A stretch of 64,000 nt of DNA from the NCBI GenBank assembly GCA_949592205.1, contig CATIUR010000004.1:89330337-89394336 (forward strand). Direction: 5' to 3'. The notes under the pieces are model-generated. The model was not told the origin of the DNA and did not search any database. It saw nothing but the letters and a program-made list of their open reading frames with translations. This stretch comes from Helichrysum umbraculigerum. Lineage: Eukaryota > Streptophyta > Magnoliopsida > Asterales > Asteraceae. The translations under genes were made by a program, and so were the position numbers. Below, piece after piece: positions 11,576 to 22,093 of this stretch (position 1 is the stretch's first letter; each line of letters starts with the position of its first letter).

Positions 11576-13810
11576 TGTAACACCCCCAAATTTAATGGTT
11601 TGCGGAAGCATACATTGGGTGTTACTAATCAATATACAAAGCACAAGATTAATAGTAAATGACCTCTAAATGAGACGTTTGTAAAATAGTTACATTTCAT
11701 AATTAATCATCGTTTGAAAACCGTAGGTTTTCGTGTACAAAATGTAATTCCCTAGAGCCCACGCGTATAGCGGGAGATTCTATTACATCACCATAGTTAC
11801 AAAAGATAATGCCAAAGAATCTCCGTTAAATGCAGTTTGTAAATCATGCGACTCTAGCTAGAAATCTTGGAGTGATCCTACTCCGTAAGTGTACCTGAGA
11901 TACAAAGCTAGCAAGTGTCAACCAAAAAGGTTGGTGAATCTCACAGGTTTAGTAATAAGTAAGTGTTATGAACCACAAGTATGTACCCGTATTGCTATCA
12001 AGCAAAGTAAGTAAATCAGTTTATCAGTACAGTGCCATGAGCTCATAAGTTGAAGCTTAACCGTGTAGTGTGAATATATCACGTACCCCCGTGAGTGCTA
12101 TCCTCACACTCATATGTAACAAATACTAATATGTCTGTTTCTACGTGTAAATCAGTACGTGGTGGCGCTACCACCCCAGACAGGGATTGTCAGTCCCAAA
12201 TGGATCCATTTACTAGTACTCGCGCTTAAGACCATAACTAACAACTTACGATAAGGAGGCTTTCAGTGGATAAAAGTAACTCATGCGTTTGTTTGTAATC
12301 AGTAATGTTTTCAGTAATGTTTTCAGTTCAGTACATTGTGTTCATGCGTAAAACAGTTGCTAAGTATCTCACCCCAAAGTATAAAACAGTAAAAGTGGGG
12401 CTGTAAGACTCACCTGAGTCGAGCAGTGGTAAATAGCAAGTAGTAGTAAAGCAAGTAGGTTCTCCGAACCCGTAACCTTCTAGTGCCTAAACACGTAAGG
12501 TTAAGTAAGTAGATGTCTCGCAAGACCATCTAGGCTAGTTGTTCATACAACCCGTTGTGTGTAATGTTGGTTCGTTCTCGTTTGTATCAAAGTATACGGC
12601 CCGTTGGTGATTTGTTATAATTAAAGTTTATCATTTATAACGCAATTTAGTGTAATTGTAATAGAAAGTATGTTCTATGACGTTTGTTAAGTCGTATGAC
12701 ATAAGTATTTGAAGTTGTGTAAGTTCGACACTTAGTAAAATCTGACTTTTCAAGGTTCTGTCATGTGCGACGTAGTGTGCGACGTAGGGTGCGACGTCGG
12801 ATGCGACGTCAGGTGCGACGTGGGCATGTACGTCGCATGATGCGACCTTAGCAAATCAATGCGACGTAGGAGGCAGCGTCGCTAATGCGACGTTGAGGTT
12901 TTTATGCGACGTAGGCCGCGACGTCGCAGAGGCCCCTGGCCAAATGCGACGTAGCGGTCTGATGGCCGGAATTTTTGTCGAAAACGAGTTTCCCGGTTTC
13001 CGTTGGGTCCAAATCTTTTACCCAACCCTTATATGAACATATTAAGCCTATTTAAACCGTGAACCAGTAAAAATGATCAAAAACGAGAGATATCGGGATT
13101 TGTCGGAAACTTACAAAGTGTCGGATTGAAAATCCGAAAAGATGAAGTTGTAGATCGTGAAGAGATGAACGTTTTTCTCCAAAGATGTGGTATGATCCGG
13201 CGTCGTTTGATGGTGTTATTTTGTGGATGTTGATGATGGTGGTGGATGGAGGTTTGAGAGAAAAAGAAGGGAAGAAAGAGAAAGAAAAGAGAAAGAATGA
13301 GAAAAGTGAGTGGGAGGTGGGGTGTTGGTGAAAGCCTCACCTCACCCAGTCCCCGTTCCGCGCTCCGTGCGGCGTTCGTTTTCTCCGTCGTTTTACGTTA
13401 AATTATTTATTTTTACACGTTTAATTATATTTATAAAATCTCAAATCTTGTTAAATAAGTTACTTAAATTATTTCCTTAAATCTTTAATAGTTTAAATTA
13501 AATTTAGTTACTTTTGTTATTAAATCGTATAAGTTTTAATTGTGTAATACGAGGTAGTTACTAAATGTTATAAAATAGCATTTCGGTCATAGTTGCGTTA
13601 TTTTAGTTTATAAACACTTGTTCACCAACGTCCGTATTAACCGAATAGAATTTCATTCTATTTAAGTTGCGTACGATTTAATCAAATCGCAAAGTTATAT
13701 ATATTAACCAACATATAATCCGATACATGAATTAGCCTAATACAGAACTAATTACATGTATTAACAAAGAATTAGACGCTAATACTAGCCCTAATTTGGC
13801 GGTTGTTACA
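11576..13810 (-). repeat. 3' LTR of element F
   Basis: Runs TGTAACACCCCC to GGTTGTTACA on the plus strand. Sense-strand order: CT-rich leader (about 13330-13250), conserved GGAGAAAAACG...GATCTACA block (about 13185-13145), TTTGTAAGTTTCCG (near 13110), TGCGACGT array (12756-12960), CTCAGGTGAGT...AGCCCC block (12397-12418), and the terminal hairpin with GCTTCCGC (11576-11625). Confidence 0.96.
12756..12960. repeat. TGCGACGT palindromic array in F 3' LTR
   Basis: About a dozen copies of TGCGACGT with irregular spacing, some facing ACGTCGCA so that hairpins such as GCGACGT...ACGTCGC form. The same array stands in the 5' LTR at 20546-20750. CG-rich compared with surroundings. Confidence 0.9.
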
Positions 13811-13821
13811 TTCTCCCCTTG
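13811..13821 (-). promoter_or_regulatory. Polypurine tract of element F
   Basis: On the minus strand CAAGGGGAGAA lies directly before the 3' LTR (TGTAACA), the position of the plus-strand DNA primer. The equivalent tracts in element C read CAGGGGGAGAA. Confidence 0.9.
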
Positions 13822-13843
13822 TTAAAAGAATTTCGTCCCGAAA

Positions 13844-15697
13844 TTAGCTCGATTGCACGGTCGGTGCGTTGTCTGGGAAGAGATGTGGGTATTTCTGTCG
13901 CATTTGGTCTTCCCGTTCCCAGGTGAATTCAGGACCACGTCTAGAATTCCACCTGACTTTTACGATGGGAATACGACTCTGTTTCAATTGCTTGACCTCT
14001 CGGTCCATGATTTCCATAGGCTCCTCGACAAAATGAAGTTTATCATCGATCTGAATTTCGTCGAGCGGTATAATCAGTGTCTCGTCAGACAGACATTTCT
14101 TCAGATTAGAAATGTGGAATGTGTTGTGAACGCTGCTAAGTTCAGCAGGAAGTTGCAGGCGGTATGCCACTGGACCAATCTTTTCAAGGATTTCGAATGG
14201 TCCGATGTATCTAGTGTTTAGTTTGCCTCGTTTTCCGAATCGAATGACACCTTTCCACGGTGCCACTTTGAGAAGTACCTTGTCCCCTACTTGGAACTCA
14301 AGGTGTTTGCGTCTCACGTCAGCATAGCTTTTCTGACGATCACGCGCGGCTTTTAGTCGGTTTTGTATGCCGACGATCTTTTCAGTTGTTTCATGTATGA
14401 TTTCTGGACCGGTGAGTTGTGTATCCCCCACCTCAGTCCAACAGACAGGTGACCGGCACTTACGACCGTACAGTGCCTCGAAGGGTGCAGCCTTTATGCT
14501 GGTGTGATAACTGTTGTTGTACGAGAACTCGCATAATGGTAAGTGATTTTCCCAGTTTTTGCCGAAGTCAACTATGCAGGCTCGTAGCATGTCTTCCAGT
14601 GTTTGTATGGTTCGTTCGCTCTGGCCGTCGGTTTGAGGATGGTAAGCCGTACTCATATCCAGACGAGTACCAAGAGATTTCTGCAGTGATTGCCAGAAGC
14701 GAGAAGTAAACCGAGCGTCTCGGTCGGGGATGATTGAGATGGGCACACCGTGTCTTGACACGATCTCCTTCAGGTAGATCCGTGTCAAACGTTCCATTTT
14801 ATCAGTTTCCTTGATGGCTAGGAAATGAGCAGATTTAGTGAGTCGGTCAACGATCACCCAAATGGTATCGCAACCGTTAGAAGTTTTCGGGAGTTTAGTA
14901 ATGAAATCCATGGTGATCTGCTCCCATTTCCATTGGGGTATTTCGGGTTGTTGTAGTAAACCGGAAGGTTTCTGGTGTTCAGCTTTAACCTTAGAACAAG
15001 TGAGACACTTGCCAACATAGGTTGCAATGTCAGATTTCATGTTGGGCCACCAATACATTTCCTTGATGCCGTGATACATTTTGTCGGCACCGGGGTGTAT
15101 AGAGTATTTAGACTTGTGAGCTTCATCCATCACCAAGTCTCGTAGGTTCCCAAAACTTGGTAACCAGATTCGATTCGAGAAGTATTTGGCCCCGTTAGGT
15201 TTGGTTTCGAATTTTTTGTCCATGCCCCGCAAGGCCTCGTTTATCAAGTTTTCTGGTTTGAGTGCTTCGAGTTGAGCGGTGAGAGTTTGATTGATGAGAT
15301 CGTTGTGAATGGTCATACCGAGAGCTCGAACTCGAAGTGGTTTCACTCGTTCCTTTCGGCTTAAAGCATCGGCGACAACATTCGCCTTGCCTGGATGATA
15401 GCGAATTTCGCAATCGTAATCAGTGAGCAACTCGACCCATCGACGTTGCCTCATGTTGAGATCCTTTTGATCGAAGATATGTTGGAGACTTTTATGGTCA
15501 GTAAAGATTGTACACTTGGTACCGTATAAGTAGTGTCTCCAGATTTTTAGAGCGAATACAACAGCCCCCAACTCTAGGTCATGAGTTGTGTAATTCTTTT
15601 CGTGGACTTTGAGTTGTTGAGAGGCGTAAGCGATGACCTTGTCTCGTTGCATCAACACGCAACCAAGACCTTGGTGTGAAGCATCACAGTATACCAC
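13844..15697 (-). pseudogene. pol: pol of F, second half: RNase H, integrase, chromodomain
   Basis: 617 codons in the same frame as the gag-RT ORF upstream, from which a single stop at 15749-15751 separates it; the methionine at 15697 is only the next one in frame. Residues about 3-115 are RNase H (YCDASHQG, TDHKSLQ, ADALSRKE). An HHCC integrase zinc domain follows (HPGADKMYHGIKE...CLTCSKV). The integrase core keeps its acidic triad in ITMDFITKLP, IIPDRDARF and DGQSERTIQTLE. The C-terminal 80 residues hold the chromodomain (DREVKQLKQ, IPIVKVRWNSRRGPEFTWE), expected to bind modified histones and steer integration into heterochromatin. Apart from the stop no defect is visible. Confidence 0.95.
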
Positions 15698-15748
15698 GAA
15701 GTCGTCGTTGCCTTCGGGTAAGGATAAGATAGGTGCACTGCAGAGTTT

Positions 15749-18256
15749 TTATTTTAGTAGTTGAAAAGCCGACTCCTGTTTGTCAGTCCAATCGAACTTC
15801 TTTTCTTTTTGAGTCAGTGCAGTGAGAGGTAGGGCTATTTTCGAAAAATTCTCAATGAACCGCCTGTAGTATCCGGCGAGTCCTAAGAATTGGCGTACCT
15901 CGGTCGGTGTTGTAGGTGCTTGCCAACATTTGATAGCCTCGATTTTCGAAGGATCGACATGAATTCCTTGATTATCAATGACGTGTCCAAGGAATTGAAC
16001 GGTTTGCATCCAGAACTCACACTTAGAGAATTTGGCGTATAACTCTTCGTGTTTGAGCAGCTCTAGGATGGTTTTCAGGTGTTGCGCGTGTTCTTGTTCA
16101 GTGCGCGAGTAAATCAAGATGTCATCGATGAAGACGATAACAAACTTGTCAAGGTAAGGTTTGCACACCCGATTCATAAGGTCCATGAATACAGCCGGTG
16201 CGTTGGTTAAGCCGAATGGCATCACTTGGAATTCATAATGCCCGTAGCGAGTTCGGAAGGCTGTTTTAGGAATATCTTCATCACGAACTCGGAGTTGGTG
16301 ATAACCAGACCGTAGATCGATCTTTGAGTAAAAACTCGACCCCTGAAATTGGTCAAACAGGTCATCGATGCGAGGAAGTGGGTAACGGTTCTTGACAGTT
16401 AATTTGTTGAGTTCACGGTAGTCGATGCACATGCGGAAAGAACCGTCTTTCTTTTTCACAAACAGGACCGGAGCTCCCCAAGGTGAGGAACTTGGTCGAA
16501 TGAATCCCTTGTCCAGGAGTTCCTGTAATTGAGTAGACAACTCCTGAAGTTCGGATGGGGCTAGTCGGTAAGGGGCTCGTGCCACGGGTGCAGCGCCGGG
16601 CACAAGATCAATAGAGAATTCGACTTGTCTAGTTGGCGGTAGATCAGGCAAGTCTTCAGGAAAGACTTCCGGGAAGTCTCGAACAATAGGCACATCCTCA
16701 AGTCGCTTCTCCACCGACTTTTTCTCCATAACGTGTGCGAGGATTGCCTGGTACCCTTTTCTCAAGTATTTTCGGGCTTTCATGCAAGAAATGATATTGA
16801 TTCTCGTCCCACCGGTCTCCCCTTGTATGCTCAATGTTCCACCGGTGACGAGAGGAATGCGTACAATTTTCTCGAAACAAACGATTTCGGCTCGGTGCTT
16901 GGATAACCAATCCATACCGACGATGATGTCAAAGCTGCCGATTTCGACAGGTATCAAATTAATGGAAAAGAGCTCGTTAGATAGGTTTAAAGTGCAATTA
17001 GGTATCACGCTGTCAGCCTCAATAAGTTTTCCGTTTGCCAATTCTATAGTGTACTTAGAATCTAAGGCGATAGGTGTAGTGTCAAGTAGTTGATAAAACT
17101 CATCAGAAATAAAGCTTTTATCAGCACCAGTATCGAATAATACGGAAGCAGTCAAGTTGTTGAGAAGGAACGTACCCGTGACCACATTCGGGTCTTGACG
17201 GGCTTCCCCAGATTTCAGTACAAAAGCTCTTCCTCGAGCATTGTTATTGTTCCTGTTGTTGTTGTTGTTCAGCTTCGGGCAGTCTTTCTTGAAATGCCCC
17301 GTTCCGTTGCACCCATAACAAGTCTTTGGTGCAGAGGTGTTGGTGTCAGTGGTGTTTGATCTACAATCCCTAGCCAAGTGTCCAAATCTCTTGCACTTGC
17401 TACAGGGACACGAACCATGGTGGTGTCGTTGGCACTTTGAGCAATAGGGCTTGGTTCCCTTGTACGCCCCCTTGTCATCAGAATTGGAGGTGTAGGCTTT
17501 AATGGTTTCAGGCTTATTGTTTTGGTGGTTGTTGTGGTTGTCGGACCATTTTCTTTTATTGATGTTGGAGGATGGAGTGGGTGGTTCTGGGTCCTCGTTC
17601 ATAGCTAGAAGTTCATGGGCCAACCGAACGGCACCATGAAGAGTGGTTTGTTTTGACGAGGCGACATTCCCCCGGACAGGTTCCGGGAGGCCGCGGATAT
17701 ACTTCTTGATCTTGTCGGGCTCAGTGCCGGCCATAGCTGGGCGAAGAACAGTAAGTTGTTGGAATCGGGTGGTGTATCCGACAATATCAGTTCCTTGTAC
17801 TTTTAAGTTCCAGAACTCTTCGTCCAGCTTGTGAAGTTGTTCGGACGGGCAATACTCATCAGTGAGCATTTTCTTCAGATCCTCCCAAGGGAGTAGGTAA
17901 GCGGTGTCAATACCCACAGACTGGGTATAGGAATTCCACCACGAGAGGGCACCATCTTCAAGGGTGCAGGTGGAGAATTTGACCTTGTCGTCTTCCGCAC
18001 ATTTGCTGATGCGGAAAACTGATTCCATCTTTTCGAACCATCTGATAAGTCCGATGGCTCCTTCAATCCCCTTGAAGCTCAAGGGTTTGCAGTTTTGAAA
18101 ATCCTTGTATGAACAAGGTTTAGCAGCAGAGGTTTCAGCGGCATCGCTGTTTCTTGTGGAACCTGGTGGAGTATTCCGAGCCAAGGCTTCAGTAACAGCC
18201 TGGGTTATGAGTGAAGTGATTTGAGCGTCAGTATAAGGTCTTGACTTTGGCGGCAT
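15749..18256 (-). pseudogene. gag-pol: gag-protease-reverse transcriptase of F
   Basis: 835 codons starting MPPKSRPYTDAQ, a start supported by MPPKRQ in the related gag at 26534. Residues about 55-215 are the capsid-type gag domain. Zinc knuckles lie near 272-298 (CSKCKRFGHLARDC after an HHHGSC segment) and 313-326 (CYGCNGTGHFKKDC). The aspartic protease motif DTGA is at about 375-378. RT spans about 560-740 with MCIDYRELN, MPFGLTNAP and the catalytic FIDD at about 709-712. The frame ends in a TAA inside the connection to RNase H; the related element J has CAA at that place, so a single base change explains it. Gag, protease and RT domains look complete; RNase H and integrase would not be made without readthrough. 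Confidence 0.95.
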
Positions 18257-18551
18257 GACTCTTCAATAAAAGAAATGAAGATACATGAGATTTTGTAAGA
18301 AAATTGCATTTATTTCAGATGTACATGTATAAAAATGGTAATACATAACATCAATATGAAAAAGGATTATGGCAATTAATATGAGTCGAAACAGCAAGAA
18401 ATATTTAATAGATGATACGGGTTCAAAGGTTACATCCTGCGGATGATTTACAAAAGGTGTCGGGAATTATTACATCCGACTGAAACATAGAGTAGAGCTT
18501 AGATAGTTACTAGATTACAGGATAGTTTACAAAACAAAGACTACGCTAGTC

Positions 18552-19037
18552 TTAACGTAGGTTAATCTGCTCCATCATTTCGATGAGACGATCCACAGTA
18601 TTTGCAAGTCTACTGGCTTGCCGAGCATTGTCTTCAGCTAATGCTAGTCGCTGTACCAATCCGCGGGTATATTCTTCCGTTTCCCGTGAGCGTTGTACAC
18701 ACTCCTCAAGTCTGTGTTTCAAAAGAGTGGTTTCCACGCTTATCTCCACCACTCTGTTGAGAAGAATGTCCACATTTGTAACGGTGGTTTCGTGATTCTC
18801 AGAGACTTGTTCGATGCGCTCAAGTGCTGTAAGTCTCCAGTTTTCGTTTGTTTCCTGCAACACGACATCCATGGTGCGAAGTCGTTGCTCGTGTTGGTTC
18901 ACCCTAGCAGCTAAGGCTGGCACGGTGAAGTGAGTGGAGTACGGGCCAGCTCGAGGTAACCTGTTGTTCCTCCTTGCTACCCTTGGGTTCTGCGACCCGG
19001 ATTGAGAACGAGATTAATCGGATGGGATGTTTTCCAT
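18552..19037 (-). pseudogene. Leader ORF of F: coiled-coil protein of unknown family
   Basis: A sense-strand frame between primer site and gag. From ATG at 19035-19037 it is open to 18552 (161 codons) except for one TAA at 19014-19016 (codon 8). A second in-frame ATG at 18870-18872 has strong context (ACCATGG) and would give 106 residues; the 123-codon frame from 18923 begins with GTG and is not a likely start. The protein has a short Arg/Asn-rich N-terminal part (ARRNNRLPRAG) followed by about 115 residues of heptad-like helix (LTALERIEQVSEN, LLKHRLEECVQRS, LVQRLALAEDNARQ, TVDRLIEMMEQ), without cysteines in zinc patterns or membrane segments. I know no such ORF as standard in Tekay elements; extra ORFs before gag are known in Ogre/Tat elements. 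The heptads continue upstream of the second ATG, so the longer frame was probably the original. Confidence 0.65.
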
Positions 19038-19349
19038 TTCTGAGACAAAGCGTTAGTAAGATTGAGGCCTATATTCATATAGTCCCTATATAATATAGCC
19101 TATTGAGTGTCTAGCATAAACATGTTTAAGTCTCGGTTCTCTCGAAGTCAGAGTCTTCTATTGTACCCTGTTCAGCCATAACCCCTTTCAGATCTTACAT
19201 CATTTTCGCTTAATTGTACATAGTTGATCAGGCTATGTTAAATTAAACTCGTATGATGTAATCACTGAACCGGTTATACCTAATAAGGGATACTGCCTAA
19301 TGGTCATAGTCTAGGCTCACTAGATGCAACCTAGTTCACTACAACCTTA

Positions 19350-19362
19350 GGCTCTGATACCA
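19350..19362 (-). promoter_or_regulatory. Primer binding site of F (initiator tRNA-Met)
   Basis: On the minus strand TGGTATCAGAGCC follows the 5' LTR after a 3-bp spacer (GAT). This complements the 3' end of plant initiator tRNA-Met, the usual primer of chromoviruses. Element C has the same site at 24854-24866. Confidence 0.95.
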
Positions 19363-19365
19363 ATC

Positions 19366-21600
19366 TGTAACACCCCCAAATTTAATGGTTTGCGGAAGCA
19401 TACATTGGGTGTTACTAATCAATATACAAAGCACAAGATTAATAGTAAACGACCTCTAAATGAGACGTTTGTAAAATAGTTACATTTCATAATTAATCAT
19501 CGTTTGAAAACCGTAGGTTTTCGTGTACAAAATGTAATTCCCTAGAGCCCACGCGTATAGCGGGAGATTCTATTACATCACCATAGTTACAAAAGATAAT
19601 GCCAAAGAATCTCCGTTAAATGCAGTTTGTAAATCATGCGACTCTAGCTAGAAATCTTGGAGTGATCCTACTCCGTAAGTGTACCTGAGATACAAAGCTA
19701 GCAAGTGTCAACCAAAAAGGTTGGTGAATCTCACAGGTTTAGTAATAAGTAAGTGTTATGAACCACAAGTATGTACCCGTATTGCTATCAAGCAAAGTAA
19801 GTAAATCAGTTTATCAGTACAGTGCCATGAGCTCATAAGTTGAAGCTTAACCGTGTAGTGTGAATATATCACGTACCCCCGTGAGTGCTATCCGCACACT
19901 CATATGTAACAAATACTAATATGTCTGTTTCTACGTGTAAATCAGTACGTGGTGGCGCTACCACCCCAGACAGGGATTGTCAGTCCCAAATGGATCCATT
20001 TACTAGTACTCGCGCTTAAGACCATAACTAACAACTTACGATAAGGAGGCTTTCAGTGGATAAAAGTAACTCATGCGTTTGTTTGTAATCAGTAATGTTT
20101 TCAGTAATGTTTTCAGTTCAGTACATTGTGTTCATGCGTAAAACAGTTGCTAAGTATCTCACCCCAAAGTATAAAACAGTAAAAGTGGGGCTGTAAGACT
20201 CACCTGAGTCGAGCAGTGGTAAATAGCAAGTAGTAGTAAAGCAAGTAGGTTCTCCGAACCCGTAACCTTCTAGTGCCTAAACACGTAAGGTTAAGTAAGT
20301 AGATGTCTCGCAAGACCATCTAGGCTAGTTGTTCATACAACCCGTTGTGTGTAATGTTGGTTCGTTCTCGTTTGTATCAAAGTATACGGCCCGTTGGTGA
20401 TTTGTTATAATTAAAGTTTATCATTTATAACGCAATTTAGTGTAATTGTAATAGAAAGTATGTTCTATGACGTTTGTTAAGTCGTATGACATAAGTATTT
20501 GAAGTTGTGTAAGTTCGACACTTAGTAAAATCTGACTTTTCAAGGTTCTGTCATGTGCGACGTAGTGTGCGACGTAGGGTGCGACGTCGGATGCGACGTC
20601 AGGTGCGACGTGGGCATGTACGTCGCATGATGCGACCTTCGCAAATCAATGCGACGTAGGAGGCAGCGTCGCTAATGCGACGTTGAGGTTTTTATGCGAC
20701 GTAGGCCGCGACGTCGCAGAGGCCCCTGGCCAAATGCGACGTAGCGGTCTGATGGCCGGAATTTTTGTCGAAAACGAGTTTCCCGGTTTCCGTTGGGTCC
20801 AAATCTTTTACCCAACCCTTATATGAACATATTAAGCCTATTTAAACCGTGAACCAGTAAAAATGATCAAAAACGAGAGATGTCGGGATTTGTCGGAAAC
20901 TTACAAAGTGTCGGATTGAAAATCCGAAAAGATGAAGTTGTAGATCGTGAAGAGATGAACGTTTTTCTCCAAAGATGTGGTATGATCCGGCGTCGTTTGA
21001 TGGTGTTATTTTGTGGATGTTGATGATGGTGGTGGATGGAGGTTTGAGAGAAAAAGAAGGGAAGAAAGAGAAAGAAAAGAGAAAGAATGAGAAAAGTGAG
21101 TGGGAGGTGGGGTGTTGGTGAAAGCCTCACCTCACCCGGTCCCCGTTCCGCGCTCCGTGCGGCGTTCGTTTTCTCTGTCGTTTTACGTTAAATTATTTAT
21201 TTTTACACGTTTAATTATATTTATAAAATCTCAAATCTTGTTAAATAAGTTACTTAAATTATTTCCTTAAATCTTTAATAGTTTAAATTAAATTTAGTTA
21301 CTTTTGTTATTAAATCGTATAAGTTTTAATTGTGTAATACGAGGTAGTTACTAAATGTTATAAAATAGCATTTCGGTCATAGTTGCGTTATTTTAGTTTA
21401 TAAACACTTGTTCACCAACGTCCGTATTAACCGAATAGAATTTCATTCTATTTAAGTTGCGTACGATTTAATCAAATCGCAAAGTTATATATATTAACCA
21501 ACATATAATCCGATACATGAATTAGCCTAATACAGAACTAATTACATGTATTAACAAAGAAGTAGACGCTAATACTAGCCCTAATTTGGCGGTTGTTACA
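19366..21600 (-). repeat. 5' LTR of element F
   Basis: 2,235 bp, same length as the 3' LTR with about seven single-base differences seen by eye (for example near 11658/19448, 12093/19883, 13092/20882) and no indel noticed. Array of TGCGACGT at 20546-20750; CTCAGGTGAGT block at 20187-20208. Confidence 0.96.
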
Positions 21601-21605
21601 TACGT

Positions 21606-22093
21606 CCTTCCTCGAAAACATAACACTTCGACTTTAATTTACACTGAATGTGTACTTCTCATTTCCGATCACACTTCTATCTACTTAATGCCGAGTGCAT
21701 CGTAGGGCTAGTTAGCCCAGGACAACGTAAAACTCAAAGTTTGCTTTCAGCAGACTGGACCAACTGAACGTTCACCAATTACTTAGTCCTGATAGGACTA
21801 TTCACTAAACGGTCACTATGTGACAACTAACTAGTCTCGGGTGGACTACGAAGTAAACGTTTACCCCGTAACAACAATAAAACTACAACTCGAACAAACA
21901 AAATAGTCAGTAGTGTGACTACGATGATAAACCGCGACACGGTCATGGATTGACTACTTTCGAACCTCGTCATAGACATTATATGTCTACAATCTAATCG
22001 ACGAACTTCTCGTACATACATGTCTCCCCGGACCTCACACGACCACGACTTCACATGAAATTTCGGGACGAAATTTTCTTAACAGGGGGAGAA
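21606..22093 (+). mobile_element. 3' end of C internal region 1 with polypurine tract
   Basis: Non-coding sequence from the F insertion site to LTR2, about 99% identical by eye to 27536-28027 of INT2. It ends GGGACGAAATTTTCTTAACA then CAGGGGGAGAA (22083-22093), the polypurine tract, immediately before TGTAACACCC. No pol sequence is present between gag and this tract. Confidence 0.9.

Larger units (their letters stand above)
11576..21600 (-). mobile_element. Complete Tekay-type chromovirus F, TACGT target duplication
   Basis: A 10,025-bp element on the minus strand. TACGT stands at 11571-11575 and 21601-21605, and INT2 at 27531-27545 gives the unoccupied sequence. Both LTRs are 2,235 bp. In sense order: 5' LTR 19366-21600, primer site 19350-19362, leader ORF 18552-19037, gag-protease-RT 15749-18256, RNase H-integrase-chromodomain 13844-15697, polypurine tract 13811-13821, 3' LTR 11576-13810. 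By eye the LTRs differ at about seven positions (0.3%), so insertion was recent. The pol frame has one stop codon and the leader ORF one more, so as sequenced it is defective, although its RNA could in principle be copied using proteins from intact relatives. Confidence 0.97.

Noticed and set aside
13077..13340. 87-codon sense-strand ORFs with a signal-peptide-like start in the F LTRs (also 20867-21130), and similar ORFs in G (30675-30962), J (48224-48496) and C (28310-28615)
   Set aside because: The hydrophobic part is the CT-rich leader in translation. The conserved nucleotide block (GGAGAAAAACG...GATCTACA) is read in different frames in different families, so the RNA or DNA is conserved, not a protein.
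13853..14709. Plus-strand ORFs at 13853-14221 and 14419-14709
   Set aside because: Antisense shadows of the integrase-chromodomain frame; matching shadows occur over J (49061-49378).
18552..18923. 123-codon version of the leader ORF of F
   Set aside because: It would start at GTG. An ATG at 19037 or 18872 in the same frame is more plausible in a plant; the feature is reported with those starts.
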